The translations under genes were made by a program, and so were the position numbers. Below are positions 52,064-62,145 of a stretch of 64,000 nt of DNA, piece by piece. Every line of letters starts with the position of its first letter. Positions within the stretch are counted from its first letter, which is position 1. The DNA is from an uncultured Dysgonomonas sp. (GTDB lineage Bacteria > Bacteroidota > Bacteroidia > Bacteroidales > Dysgonomonadaceae), in assembly GCF_934668725.1 (NCBI RefSeq), contig NZ_CAKUOF010000004.1:124001-188000 (forward strand), written 5' to 3'. The notes under the pieces are model-generated. The model ran no database searches and was not told the origin of the DNA. It saw only the letters and a list, made by a program, of their open reading frames with translations.

Positions 52064-53218
52064 ATGAGAAACTTATTTCTAGTACTGTTAGCACTATTTA
52101 TAATACAATCTGCAAATTCGCAAAAAACAGGAATCCTTTTTGCCGATTCCGAAATGAAGCGTTTTCCTCAGGCATATCAATTGGATCATGGACAACGCCT
52201 TTACTTTGGTTATTCTCAAGGATTAGGATGTTTGGCGATGCTTGATGTTTGGAAGCAAACAGGTGATAAAAAATACCTTGATTATGTGGTTCAATGGGCT
52301 GATACCATTATTAACGATCAAGGAGAGATACACTTATATAAAGTCGAAACTTATAATATCGATTATATCAATTCTGGAAAAGTTCTGTTTGATGTTTACA
52401 AACAAACAGGAAATGAAAAATACAAACTGGCTATGGACAGGCTGGTAAAACAAATGAGTGTTCATCCTCGTACTTTAGAAGGAGGATTTTGGCATAAGCT
52501 GATTTATCAGCATCAAATATGGTTGGATGGTTTGTATATGGGATCTCCGTTTCTGGCTCAGTATGCCATTACATTTAATAAGCCTGAATGGACGGATGAT
52601 GTTATCAATCAATTCTTGATTTGTGCCAAACACACTTATGACCCTGCAACGGGACTTTATTATCATGCTTGGGACGAAAGTAAAAATCAGCTGTGGGCAA
52701 ATAAGGTCACAGGTCAGTCTCCTAACTTCTGGGGACGTAGCATCGGATGGTGGTTTATGGCTTTGGTGGATGTTTTGGATTTTATACCACAAGACAATCC
52801 TCAGAGAGGTGAGCTTATCAGAATAATAAACGGACTGGCTGAAACTTTACCCAAGTATCAAGATAAAACAGGTCTTTGGTATCAGGTTTTGGACAAAGGA
52901 GACAAACAAGGCAATTACCTTGAAGCATCCGTGTCATCTATGTTTATGTATTCTTATGCTAAGGCTGTAAACAAAGGATATATCGATAAAAAGTACAAAG
53001 CTGTTGCCGAAAAAGCTTATGATGGATTGATGAAAAACCTGATTGTGAAAAATGCAGACGGAACTCTTACATTGATAAAATGTTGTGCTGTATCGGGTCT
53101 GGGAGGAAATCCATATCGTGACGGTAGCTTCGAATATTATGTAAACGAACGTATTCGAGATAACGATGCAAAAGCAACAGGACCATTTATAATGGGATGT
53201 TTGCAACTCGGCAAATAA
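52064..53218 (+). CDS. unsaturated rhamnogalacturonyl hydrolase (GH105)
   Basis: Removes the unsaturated galacturonate left by rhamnogalacturonan lyases, 384 aa, periplasmic (signal peptide about 1-19). The YteR-type catalytic motif is WLDGLYMGSPFLAQY with Asp155. HAWDESKNQLWAN and SPNFWGRSIGWWFMAL are family signatures. Its substrate needs prior lyase action. It begins 27 bases after an internal terminator and is followed by GH106 at a 25-base gap. Confidence 0.93.
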   Translation: MRNLFLVLLALFIIQSANSQKTGILFADSEMKRFPQAYQLDHGQRLYFGYSQGLGCLAMLDVWKQTGDKKYLDYVVQWADTIINDQGEIHLYKVETYNIDYINSGKVLFDVYKQTGNEKYKLAMDRLVKQMSVHPRTLEGGFWHKLIYQHQIWLDGLYMGSPFLAQYAITFNKPEWTDDVINQFLICAKHTYDPATGLYYHAWDESKNQLWANKVTGQSPNFWGRSIGWWFMALVDVLDFIPQDNPQRGELIRIINGLAETLPKYQDKTGLWYQVLDKGDKQGNYLEASVSSMFMYSYAKAVNKGYIDKKYKAVAEKAYDGLMKNLIVKNADGTLTLIKCCAVSGLGGNPYRDGSFEYYVNERIRDNDAKATGPFIMGCLQLGK

Positions 53219-53243
53219 AGATATTAAGTCTTAAATCAGTCGT

Positions 53244-56021
53244 ATGAAAAAGAAAAACACGATACTCTGTTTATTCAGCATATTTTCGTTGTGTTTATCG
53301 GCACAACAGACAGGCTGGCCACAAGTAAAATCTGAGATGAAACCTGCCGCACGTTGGTGGTGGATGGGGAGTGCCGTAGATAAAGATAATCTTGCCTATA
53401 ATATGGGCCAGTATGCCCGTAAAGGTATGGGAGGACTCGAAATCACTCCTATTTATGGTGTTCGGAATAATGAGGCGAATGAAATTCAATACCTGTCGCC
53501 ACGTTGGATGGAAATGCTTAAATATACAGAAGCACAAGGCAATCAACTCGGCTTAAAGATAGATATGAACGGCGGTACAGGCTGGCCTTTCGGAGGACCT
53601 CAGGTAAGCATCGAAGATGCGGCAACGAAAGTTATATTTGAGGAATATAGCTTGCAAGGCGCACAACAATTAAATGAAAAGATAGAGGTAAAAGACGAAA
53701 AACAAAGAGAAATTGCAACCTTTTGTCGATTGATGGCTTTTTCGGATAAAGGAGATAGATTAGATCTTACATCTAAAGTGAAAAACAATACACTTGTATG
53801 GACTGCACCTAAAGGGAATTGGCGATTGATAGCTGTTTTCAATGGAAAAACCTTGCAACAGGTAAAACGTGCAGCACCCGGAGGTGAGGGGTTGGTCATG
53901 AATCATTTTTCCAAAACGGCGGTTTCTAATTATCTTACTAGGTTATCGAAAGCATTTAAAGATAATAATGCCAATTATCCCAATTCTTTCTTTAATGATT
54001 CGTATGAAGTATATGGTGGGGATTGGACTCCCGACTTATTCGAACAATTCGAGAAAAGACGGGGATATAAATTGGAAAATTATTTACCTGAATTTATCTC
54101 CCAAGAGAGAACAGATATAACCGCACGTATAATTGCCGACTACAGAGAAACTCTGGCTGATTTGCTTCTGGAAAATTTTACGCGCCAATGGACAAACTGG
54201 GCGCATCAGTATGGAAGTACCACCCGAAATCAGGCACATGGATCACCCGGAAATCTGATCGATTTATATGCTACAGTAGATATTCCCGAAGCTGAATCTT
54301 TTGGTATATCCGATTTTCATATAAACGGACTTCGAAAAGATTCGATAAAGAAGATAAATGATTCTGACTTATCGATGCTTAAATATGCTTCCTCGGGAGC
54401 ACATATTACAGGAAAACCGTATACCAGCTCCGAAACATTTACTTGGTTGACCGAGCATTTCAGAACCTCTCTTTCTCAATGTAAACCCGATTTGGATTTG
54501 CTGTTTCTTTCGGGTGTAAATCACGTCTTTTTTCATGGAACAACCTATTCGCCCAAAGAGGCTAAATGGCCGGGTTGGAAGTTCTATGCTTCGGTAGATA
54601 TATCGCCCACCAATAGTATTTGGAGAGATACAGATGCTTTCTTTGAGTATATCACCAGATGCCAGTCTTTTCTGCAAGAGGGTAAACCGGATAACGATTT
54701 TCTGCTTTATTTCCCTGTGTACGATATGTGGCATGAACAAGACGGACGCCTTTTGATGTTCGATATTCATAAGATGCAAGAACGTGCTCCTGAGTTTATT
54801 TCAGCTGTAAATAATATTGTCAATTCGGGGTATGATGTCGATTATATTTCTGATAACTATTTATTATCTACACAGGTTATTAATGGTAAACTTGTGACAT
54901 CAGGCAGTACATCATATAAAGCTATAATTGTACCTTCTGTTGATAAGATGCCGATTGAAACATTGTCACATTTATTGAAATTAGCTAAAGATGGGGCAAA
55001 GATTGTTTTCATAGAGAAATATCCCAATGATGTTCCCGGATTTAAAGATTCCGACAAACGAAGAGCAGAGTTAGTAAAGCTTATAAATCAGATATCTAAA
55101 ACTAAATCATTTGCTGAAGTAAATACTCAAACATTGGGCAAAGGTCAGATAATAACAGGCTCGGATTATACTAAAACGTTGGATGCTTGTAATATCCAAA
55201 AAGAGGAAATGAAAACCTTACACGGTTTGCAATATATCAGACGAAACAACAGTGATGGTTATCATTATTTCATATCAGCCCTTAAAGCAGAAGATACAGA
55301 AGGTTGGATAACTTTGGGTGTGGATGCCGAAAGTGTGATGTTCTTTAATCCAATGGATGGAAAATCAGGATTGGCTAAGGTTCGTAAAGAAGGAAATAAA
55401 ACACAAGTATATCTTCAACTCGAATCAGGTCAATCCATAATTCTAAAAACGTTCGATAAGAAGATTGCCGATGTTGCCGATTGGAAATATTACACTCCTC
55501 AAAATCTATCTATTATGCTTAATAGTAGGTGGGCGATGAAATTTGTGGAAAGTAGCCCTGCTATTGCTAATGAGTTTAAACTAAATAAGCTAGGATCATG
55601 GACTGGACTGGATAATCCTGGCCTGAAAACAAATATGGGAACAGCCTTATATACTACTGAATTTAACTTACCATTGATACAGAGTGATGAATGGGAGCTA
55701 GATCTTGGCGATGTCCGCGAGAGTGCTCGGGTAAGAATAAATGGTCAAGATGTAGCAACCCTTTGGGCTGTTCCTTTTAAAACAAAGGTTGGTAAATACC
55801 TGAAAGAAGGTAATAACCATATTGAAATTGAGGTAACCAATCTGCCTGCAAATCGAATTGCCGAATATGACCGACAAAAAGTAGATTGGCGAATATTTAA
55901 GGAAATAAATTTTGTAAAGATAGATTATCAAAAAGGGGACTATTCGGGATGGGAAATAATACCCTCGGGTTTATTAGGTCCTGTAACCTTGACTCCTTTA
56001 ACTCTTGAAAGCCTGAAATGA
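53244..56021 (+). CDS. alpha-L-rhamnosidase (GH106)
   Basis: Releases L-rhamnose from rhamnogalacturonan fragments, 925 aa, secreted (signal about 1-20). The GH106 hallmarks are PAARWWWMGSAVDKDNL near the N-terminus, KGMGGLEITPIYG, KIDMNGGTGWPFGGP, and a C-terminal beta-sandwich (DLGDVRESARVRING). The start of the next gene overlaps its stop by four bases. It provides the L-rhamnose for the rha genes at 57819-62982. Confidence 0.93.
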   Translation: MKKKNTILCLFSIFSLCLSAQQTGWPQVKSEMKPAARWWWMGSAVDKDNLAYNMGQYARKGMGGLEITPIYGVRNNEANEIQYLSPRWMEMLKYTEAQGNQLGLKIDMNGGTGWPFGGPQVSIEDAATKVIFEEYSLQGAQQLNEKIEVKDEKQREIATFCRLMAFSDKGDRLDLTSKVKNNTLVWTAPKGNWRLIAVFNGKTLQQVKRAAPGGEGLVMNHFSKTAVSNYLTRLSKAFKDNNANYPNSFFNDSYEVYGGDWTPDLFEQFEKRRGYKLENYLPEFISQERTDITARIIADYRETLADLLLENFTRQWTNWAHQYGSTTRNQAHGSPGNLIDLYATVDIPEAESFGISDFHINGLRKDSIKKINDSDLSMLKYASSGAHITGKPYTSSETFTWLTEHFRTSLSQCKPDLDLLFLSGVNHVFFHGTTYSPKEAKWPGWKFYASVDISPTNSIWRDTDAFFEYITRCQSFLQEGKPDNDFLLYFPVYDMWHEQDGRLLMFDIHKMQERAPEFISAVNNIVNSGYDVDYISDNYLLSTQVINGKLVTSGSTSYKAIIVPSVDKMPIETLSHLLKLAKDGAKIVFIEKYPNDVPGFKDSDKRRAELVKLINQISKTKSFAEVNTQTLGKGQIITGSDYTKTLDACNIQKEEMKTLHGLQYIRRNNSDGYHYFISALKAEDTEGWITLGVDAESVMFFNPMDGKSGLAKVRKEGNKTQVYLQLESGQSIILKTFDKKIADVADWKYYTPQNLSIMLNSRWAMKFVESSPAIANEFKLNKLGSWTGLDNPGLKTNMGTALYTTEFNLPLIQSDEWELDLGDVRESARVRINGQDVATLWAVPFKTKVGKYLKEGNNHIEIEVTNLPANRIAEYDRQKVDWRIFKEINFVKIDYQKGDYSGWEIIPSGLLGPVTLTPLTLESLK

Positions 56022-57700
56022 CTATGAAAAAGTACTTTGTTATAATAACCTTATTCTTTATATCTGTTTTTAATCTCTTTGCAAAAGAAGAGGGAGGGTA
56101 TGCTTATTTGTATGAGAATCTTCCTTTTGAAATGCCTAGATTAACCCGTCCATCTTTCCCTGCAAATAAAGTCTCAATTGTTGATTTTGGAGGAGTTGGT
56201 GATGGAATAGCTTTAAATACAGAAGCTTTTGCCAAAGCAATAGATGCTCTGGTAGCTAAAGGTGGCGGACAATTGACCGTCCCTTCGGGTGTGTGGCTAA
56301 CAGGACCTATCGTTTTTAAAAGTAATATTAATCTGCACTTAGAAGATAAATCAATCATTCTTTTTTCGCCCGATAAAGATTTGTACCCTTTGGTTGAAAC
56401 GGTTTTTGAGGGACTTGATACACGCAGATGCCAATCACCTATTTCGGGAAGAAATCTGGTAAATGTAGCCATAACAGGAAGTGGTGCGATTGACGGCAAT
56501 GGTCATTACTGGAGACCTCTGAAGAAGCAAAAAGTATCGGATAGCTTCTGGAAAAGTGCAACTTCCAACGGAGGAGTATTCAAGCGTGCTGACTATTGGA
56601 TGCCTTCGGCTCAATACTTGCATGGCGATACTATCAGCAACATGAATGTGCCCCGAAATTTAAAGACCGAAGCCGAATGGGCTTCGGTGCGGGACTTTCT
56701 TCGCCCTGTGATGATTAGTTTTCAGCAATGTAAAAATGTATATCTGCAAGGAGTTATTTTTCAAAATTCGCCTGCATGGAATATACACCCTTTTATGTGC
56801 GAAAACGTTATTCTCGATGGGGTTCAGGTGAGAAATCCGTCTTATGCTCAAAATGGTGATGGACTCGATCTTGAATCGTGCAAAAATGCGATTATTATTA
56901 ATAGTACTTTTGATGTAGGCGATGATGGTATTTGTATAAAATCGGGTAAAGATGAGAATGGGTTGAAACGAAATATCCCATGTGAGAATGTAATTGTCGA
57001 TAATTGTACCGTATTTAAAGGACATGGCGGTTTTGTTGTCGGCAGTGAAATGTCGGGTGGAGTGCGGAATATATCAGTTTCTAATTGCCAATTTCTAGGT
57101 ACGGATGTTGGTCTAAGATTCAAAAGCAGCAGAGGACGTGGCGGAATTGTTGAGAATATTTATATAACCAACGTAAGTATGATTGATATTTCGACTGAGC
57201 CTATTCATTTCAATCTTTATTACGGAGGCAAATCAGTAGTGGAAACTCTCGAAGATAATGATGCTGAACCTGTAACCGAAGTGATACCTCCTGTGGATAT
57301 TACTACACCTACTTTCCGTAATATCTTTATAAAAGATGTAACGTGCAGTAAGGCTCGTAAAGCCATGTATTTCTATGGATTGCCCGAACATAATATAGAT
57401 AATATTAATGTAGAGAATGTGGTTATTCATTCACAATTAGGAGCCGAAATCATGGAGTCGAAAAATATTACATTGAAAAATGTAAATATTTATCCCAAAG
57501 AAGGATCAGCTTTGATCTTAAGAAACGTAAGTGATGTGAAGGTCGATGGTTTTACTACGGATGCAAAATTACCCGGTGTATTTGAAGTGTCGGGGTTAAG
57601 ATCAAAAAATATAGTCATTTCATCTGCTTATAAAGCCAATCAGCTGAAAATAGACTCAGACATTAAACCGGGAGTAGTGAAATTGTTATATAAAAAGTGA
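56018..57700 (+). CDS. polygalacturonase / rhamnogalacturonan hydrolase (GH28)
   Basis: Secreted beta-helix hydrolase of galacturonosyl linkages, 560 aa (signal about 1-22). The GH28 motifs are NGDGLDLESC (Asp about 281), DVGDDGICIKSG (Asp pair about 302) and GHGGFVVGSEMSGG, followed by RFKSSRGRGG. Translation can start at the overlapping ATG 56018 or at the ATG two codons on. The GH28 family covers homogalacturonan, xylogalacturonan and rhamnogalacturonan hydrolysis. The linkage type cannot be told here. Confidence 0.92.
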   Translation: MTMKKYFVIITLFFISVFNLFAKEEGGYAYLYENLPFEMPRLTRPSFPANKVSIVDFGGVGDGIALNTEAFAKAIDALVAKGGGQLTVPSGVWLTGPIVFKSNINLHLEDKSIILFSPDKDLYPLVETVFEGLDTRRCQSPISGRNLVNVAITGSGAIDGNGHYWRPLKKQKVSDSFWKSATSNGGVFKRADYWMPSAQYLHGDTISNMNVPRNLKTEAEWASVRDFLRPVMISFQQCKNVYLQGVIFQNSPAWNIHPFMCENVILDGVQVRNPSYAQNGDGLDLESCKNAIIINSTFDVGDDGICIKSGKDENGLKRNIPCENVIVDNCTVFKGHGGFVVGSEMSGGVRNISVSNCQFLGTDVGLRFKSSRGRGGIVENIYITNVSMIDISTEPIHFNLYYGGKSVVETLEDNDAEPVTEVIPPVDITTPTFRNIFIKDVTCSKARKAMYFYGLPEHNIDNINVENVVIHSQLGAEIMESKNITLKNVNIYPKEGSALILRNVSDVKVDGFTTDAKLPGVFEVSGLRSKNIVISSAYKANQLKIDSDIKPGVVKLLYKK

Positions 57701-57755
57701 CAAAACCTGTAGTCTTTGTCTCAAATACACTATCGGTATAAATGAGAAGAGGCAC

Positions 57756-57763
57756 TACATTTG
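57756..57763 (+). promoter_or_regulatory. putative -7 promoter box of the rha genes
   Basis: TACATTTG matches TAnnTTTG, with a leader of about 48 bases. The -33 region is poor, suggesting an activator. It allows the rha genes to be expressed independently of the pectin locus. Confidence 0.5.
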
Positions 57764-57818
57764 CTTTACACAATCAAAATCTATTCACTTAAAAATGATA
57801 GACCTTAAATCTAAATAA

Positions 57819-59282
57819 ATGAATACACAAAACTTTCTGGCAATTGATATAGGCGCATCAAGCGGACGCACTATACTTGGTACTCTTGATAACGGAGTGC
57901 TCAAAATCGAAGAGTTAATCCGTTTTGCTAATCCTTTGATTGAAGTAAACGGTCATTTTTACTGGAACATATTATCGCTTTATGAGTCGATTCTTCTCAG
58001 TTTGAAGAAAGTCGCTCAGGAAGGAATCACTATATCGTCAATAGGTATAGATACATGGGGAGTCGATTTTATAGCTATCGATAAGAATAAAGAAATCATA
58101 GGTATGCCCTATGCATATCGTGATCCTCATACGGTAGATGCACCTGATAATTTTTTTAAGCTTGTTTCACGTAAGGATGTGTATGAAGCAACAGGAATCC
58201 AGATAATGAATTTCAATTCATTGTTTCAATTTTTCACTCTTAATGAGAATGAAGCCACTTTGTTAAAAGAGGCTGATAAGATTATATTCATGCCCGATGC
58301 TTTATCCTATTTGCTTACAGGTGAGGTGGTAATGGAATATACGATAGCTTCGACATCTCAGGCTATGAATCCTTATAAAAAAGAACTGAATTGCGAATTA
58401 CTCGAAAAAGTAGGTCTGGATAAAAGCAAATTCGGACGTTTTGTGTTACCGGGAACTGTGATTGGAAATTTGTCAGAGTCGGTTTGTAAACAAACAGGAC
58501 TCGAAAGTATTCCTGTTGTGGCTGTTGCAGGGCACGATACGGCTTCGGCTGTGGCATCAGTACCGGCTGTAGATGAATGCTTTGCTTATCTGAGTTCGGG
58601 AACGTGGTCATTAATGGGGATCGAGGTAAAAGAGCCTATTATAAATGAGAAGACATACAATCTCAACTTCACTAACGAGGGTGGGGTAGACGGTACAATC
58701 CGTTTCCTCAAGAATATATGTGGAATGTGGCTTTTGGAGCAATGCCGTAAAGAATGGGATACGAATCTCTCTTATCCCGATTTGATTGAGCAGGCATCGA
58801 AAAGCGAACCTTTCAAATGTTTGGTAAATCCCGATGCAGACGTCTTTGCCAATCCTACAATAATGACCAAAGCAATAAGTAATTATTGTATTAATACAGG
58901 TCAGCCAACGCCTCAGAATATCGGTGAGTATGTTCGCTGCATATTCGAGAGTTTAGCATTAAGGTACAAAGAGATATTCGATCATTTGCAGGAATTAGCT
59001 CCTTTCGAGATCAAGAAACTACATGTAATCGGAGGAGGTTCAAAGAACAATCTGTTAAATCAATTTACTGCCAATGCGTTGAATGTTCCTATCGTAACAG
59101 GACCATCTGAAGCAACAGCCATTGGTAATATCATGTTACAGGCAAAAGCTTTGAATCTGGTGAATAGTTTATCGGATATGAGAAAAGTGATAAATAACTC
59201 GGTACATCCCGAATCGTTTTTACCTCAGGATTTTGAAGTTTGGAATAAAGCATATGCAAAGTATTTGCAGATAAGTAAATGA
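57819..59282 (+). CDS. rhaB: L-rhamnulokinase
   Basis: Phosphorylates L-rhamnulose to L-rhamnulose-1-phosphate, 487 aa, FGGY family. ATP-binding and hinge motifs are DIGASSGRTILG at the N-terminus, the VAVAGHDTASAVASVPA segment, and HVIGGGSKNNLLNQFTANALN. It is the first of the rha genes. A partial leader element (GACCTTAAATCTAAATAA) precedes the ATG by 12 bases, without the usual GGTC half. Confidence 0.95.
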   Translation: MNTQNFLAIDIGASSGRTILGTLDNGVLKIEELIRFANPLIEVNGHFYWNILSLYESILLSLKKVAQEGITISSIGIDTWGVDFIAIDKNKEIIGMPYAYRDPHTVDAPDNFFKLVSRKDVYEATGIQIMNFNSLFQFFTLNENEATLLKEADKIIFMPDALSYLLTGEVVMEYTIASTSQAMNPYKKELNCELLEKVGLDKSKFGRFVLPGTVIGNLSESVCKQTGLESIPVVAVAGHDTASAVASVPAVDECFAYLSSGTWSLMGIEVKEPIINEKTYNLNFTNEGGVDGTIRFLKNICGMWLLEQCRKEWDTNLSYPDLIEQASKSEPFKCLVNPDADVFANPTIMTKAISNYCINTGQPTPQNIGEYVRCIFESLALRYKEIFDHLQELAPFEIKKLHVIGGGSKNNLLNQFTANALNVPIVTGPSEATAIGNIMLQAKALNLVNSLSDMRKVINNSVHPESFLPQDFEVWNKAYAKYLQISK

Positions 59283-59295
59283 AAGAATAACAAAC

Positions 59296-59308
59296 AGGTC
59301 TGTGACCT
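59296..59308 (+). repeat. leader stem-loop element upstream of rhaA
   Basis: AGGTC-TGT-GACCT, then TAAAAAATAAATAACC and the ATG, 16 bases after the stem. It fills the rhaB-rhaA gap of 42 bases. Confidence 0.7.
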
Positions 59309-59324
59309 TAAAAAATAAATAACC

Positions 59325-60581
59325 ATGAAAAAAGAAGTATTAGTAGAAAAGGCATACGAAATCGCAAAAGAGCGTTATGCAGCATTTGGTGTGGATGTTG
59401 ATAAAGTTTTGGCGAAAATTCAGGAAGTATCCATATCGCTTCATTGCTGGCAGACAGACGATGTAGTTGGTTTCGAAAATCTGGGAAATATTGGCGGCGG
59501 CGGTATTCAGGCTACAGGAAACTATCCCGGAAGAGCCCGTAATATAGATGAAGTGCGTACTGATATAGAGCAAGTTTTGAAATATGTAGGGGGTAACCAC
59601 CGTTTTAATCTACATGCCATATATGGTGATTTTGGCGGAAAAGCGGTCGACAGAGATCAAATTCTACCTGAGCATTTTACAAGCTGGATGGATTGGGCTA
59701 AAGAAAAAAATCTTAAACTGGATTTCAATTCAAGTTCGTTTGGACATCCTAAAAGTGGGGATTTAACCCTTGCTAATCCTGATAATTCGATCCGTGAATT
59801 TTGGATCGAGCATACAAAACGCTCACGTGCCATATCGGAGGCAATGGGTAAATTTCAAAATGACCCTTGTATCATGAATTTGTGGATACATGACGGAAGT
59901 AAAGATATTACAGTAAACCGTTATAAATACCGTCAGATATTAGAGCAATCGTTAGATAATATATTCTCTACCGAATATAAAAACATGAAAGATTGTATCG
60001 AATCTAAATTGTTTGGTATTGCATTGGAGAGTTATACTGTTGGTTCTCACGATTTCTACATGGGATATGGTGTGAAGAATCAAAAAATGGTTACACTAGA
60101 TACAGGTCACTTCCATTTGTCGGAAAGTGTTGCCGATAAGATTTCTTCTCTATTGCTTTATACTCCGGAGATTATGCTTCACGTAAGCCGTCCTGTTCGT
60201 TGGGATTCGGATCACGTAGCTATCTTGAATGATGAAACTATTGATCTAGCCAAAGAAATAGTTAGAGCAGATGCTTTGAACAGAGTACATATAGGTCTCG
60301 ATTTCTTCGATGCATCCATCAATCGTATTGGTGCGTATGTAATAGGTATCAGAGCTACTCAAAAAGCATTCCTTCAGGCATTGCTTGAACCGCTAAATAT
60401 CCTTCGTGAATATGAGTCGAAAGGACAGTATTTCGAAAGGCTTGCACTTCTCGAAGAGTCTAAAGGTCTTCCATGGAATGCGGTATGGGATTATTTCTGC
60501 TTGAAAAATAATATTGCTGTGGGCGAAGATTTTATTCCTTTGGTGCAACAATACGAAAAAGACGTAACATCTAAACGATGA
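59325..60581 (+). CDS. rhaA: L-rhamnose isomerase
   Basis: Converts L-rhamnose to L-rhamnulose, 418 aa, a metal-dependent TIM barrel. Characteristic stretches are SLHCWQTDDVVGFEN, GIQATGNYPGRARN, DFNSSSFGHPKSGDLTLANP, TLDTGHFHLSESV and the HVSRPVRWDSDHVA segment. Its start follows a leader stem-loop, and its stop overlaps the rhaT start by four bases. Confidence 0.97.
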   Translation: MKKEVLVEKAYEIAKERYAAFGVDVDKVLAKIQEVSISLHCWQTDDVVGFENLGNIGGGGIQATGNYPGRARNIDEVRTDIEQVLKYVGGNHRFNLHAIYGDFGGKAVDRDQILPEHFTSWMDWAKEKNLKLDFNSSSFGHPKSGDLTLANPDNSIREFWIEHTKRSRAISEAMGKFQNDPCIMNLWIHDGSKDITVNRYKYRQILEQSLDNIFSTEYKNMKDCIESKLFGIALESYTVGSHDFYMGYGVKNQKMVTLDTGHFHLSESVADKISSLLLYTPEIMLHVSRPVRWDSDHVAILNDETIDLAKEIVRADALNRVHIGLDFFDASINRIGAYVIGIRATQKAFLQALLEPLNILREYESKGQYFERLALLEESKGLPWNAVWDYFCLKNNIAVGEDFIPLVQQYEKDVTSKR

Positions 60582-61606
60582 ATACATTAATAGGTTTGAT
60601 TATAATTGCGATAGGAAGTTTGGGTCAATCCAGCTCATATGTTCCCATTAATAAGGTCAAAGATTGGTCTTGGGAAAACTTCTGGTTGGTTCAAGGGGTG
60701 TTTGCATGGTTAGTATTTCCTTTCTTGGGAGCTTTATTGGCTACAAACTTCCAGTCGTTAATTGACGTATATTCGATAGAATCTGCCGCTACCCTGAAAA
60801 CCATTTTCTATGGTGTTTTATGGGGCATCGGTGGCTTGACTTTCGGGTTGAGTATGCGTTATCTGGGAGTAGCATTAGGTCAATCTATCGCCTTGGGTAC
60901 TTGTTCGGCTTTCGGAACACTTATTCCTGCTGTGCTTAGCGGTAACGATTTGCTGTCGGGCGATGGAGTAATTCTCCTTATAAGTGTTTGTATCACTTTG
61001 GCAGGTATTGCAACAATTGGTTATGCAGGTTCTTTGAGATCGAAAGATATGACCGAAGAGGAAAAGAAGAAAGCGGTCAAAGACTTTGCTTTGAAAAAAG
61101 GATTACTTGTAGCTCTGCTTGCGGGAGTGATGAGTGCCTGTTTCAGCTTGGGATTGAATGCGGGTGAACCGATTCAGCAAAGAGTAATGGAACTTGGAGC
61201 AAGTTCTTTCTTTGCTCAAAATCCCGTAACTCTTTTGGTTACAATCGGCGGTTTTCTTACCAACCTTATATATTGCGTATGGCAGAATAAAAAGAATGGT
61301 ACTTCGGGACAAATTTTTACTACTCCTTCGGGATTATTGGTGCGAAATACTTTATTCTGTGCCTTAGCCGGTATATTGTGGTATTCTCAGTTTTTTGCAT
61401 TGGGAATGGGGAAAAGCTTCTTCGAACCTGGCGGTATTATGATTGCTTTCTCGTGGAGTATACTTATGTCGCTCAATGTGATATGCAGTAATATCTGGGG
61501 AATTGTGCTGAAAGAATGGAAAGGTACAGGTCAGAAAACAATTATGGTACTTGTATTGGGTATGGCTATACTTATATTTTCATTAGTGCTGCCTAATCTT
61601 TTGTGA
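60578..61606 (+). CDS. rhaT: L-rhamnose/proton symporter
   Basis: Inner-membrane rhamnose uptake, 342 aa with about ten helices. N-terminal GLIIIAIGSLGQSSSYVPINKVKDWSWENFWLVQG and GQSIALGTCSAFGTLIPA are typical of the RhaT family; only the family-level match is used. It is translationally coupled to rhaA by an ATGA overlap. It completes the link between periplasmic rhamnose release and cytoplasmic metabolism. Confidence 0.95.
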   Translation: MNTLIGLIIIAIGSLGQSSSYVPINKVKDWSWENFWLVQGVFAWLVFPFLGALLATNFQSLIDVYSIESAATLKTIFYGVLWGIGGLTFGLSMRYLGVALGQSIALGTCSAFGTLIPAVLSGNDLLSGDGVILLISVCITLAGIATIGYAGSLRSKDMTEEEKKKAVKDFALKKGLLVALLAGVMSACFSLGLNAGEPIQQRVMELGASSFFAQNPVTLLVTIGGFLTNLIYCVWQNKKNGTSGQIFTTPSGLLVRNTLFCALAGILWYSQFFALGMGKSFFEPGGIMIAFSWSILMSLNVICSNIWGIVLKEWKGTGQKTIMVLVLGMAILIFSLVLPNLL

Positions 61607-62130
61607 GATATGTATGCTAAATCTTCTATTTTATTATTTTTCTACGCGCAATCAGAGATTGCTTGTATTCCTTTTTTCCTAATCCACAAAAGGAATCAAA
61701 AAGGCTTTGTGCTGCGTGGCTCGCCTGCCTGACTTAAACTTACAGGCTAAACTAAACCTACTGCCTTACGGCATGTTTAGTTTTACGCCTGCTTCGCTTG
61801 TCAGCCAATGGCTGTGCCTCTGATGCACCGGGGCTGACGCCTGCAAATTGCTTTTGTCCGTCAGGCTTCCCGACCTTGCCGATTGCACGGGGTACCCGCA
61901 GGGCGAATGAAAGCGTTAAGAAACAAAAGGGTATTGTCGTTAAGCGTTTTTCTTTTGTTTTAGCTTTCGAGTCCATAGCGGGTCGGGCAAAGAGGCATAG
62001 TCTTGATCTTTTGTTTCGTTTTGCATCAAGGCAAAATGAAAAACAAACCCATAGGGTGCGTTAGTAAAAATAGAACATATAATATCAACTACCAATTGGC
62101 ATTAGTTATAACTTAAAAATATAACATTAA
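61607..62130. repeat. GC-rich repeat-like insert between rhaT and rhaD
   Basis: No convincing gene is seen. About 61680-62060 is visibly richer in G and C than the surroundings and contains several inverted repeats: AAACTAAAC/GTTTAGTTT (61749-61757 with 61775-61783, with an inner GCC/GGC stem) and TTTTGTTT...AAAAACAAA near 62010-62047. Short open frames on both strands have composition unlike local genes, and I leave them out. It looks like a dispersed intergenic repeat or remnant of a small element. It has no transposase or target duplication that I can see. Confidence 0.5.
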
Positions 62131-62145
62131 AGTATTACTTAAATT

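Noticed and set aside
56660..57123. Minus-strand frames inside the GH28 gene
   Set aside because: Shadows of a well-supported gene, with no leader and unnatural composition.
61758..62064. Short open frames on both strands between rhaT and rhaD
   Set aside because: Their composition follows the GC-rich insert, they overlap each other, and neither has a recognisable domain or leader.
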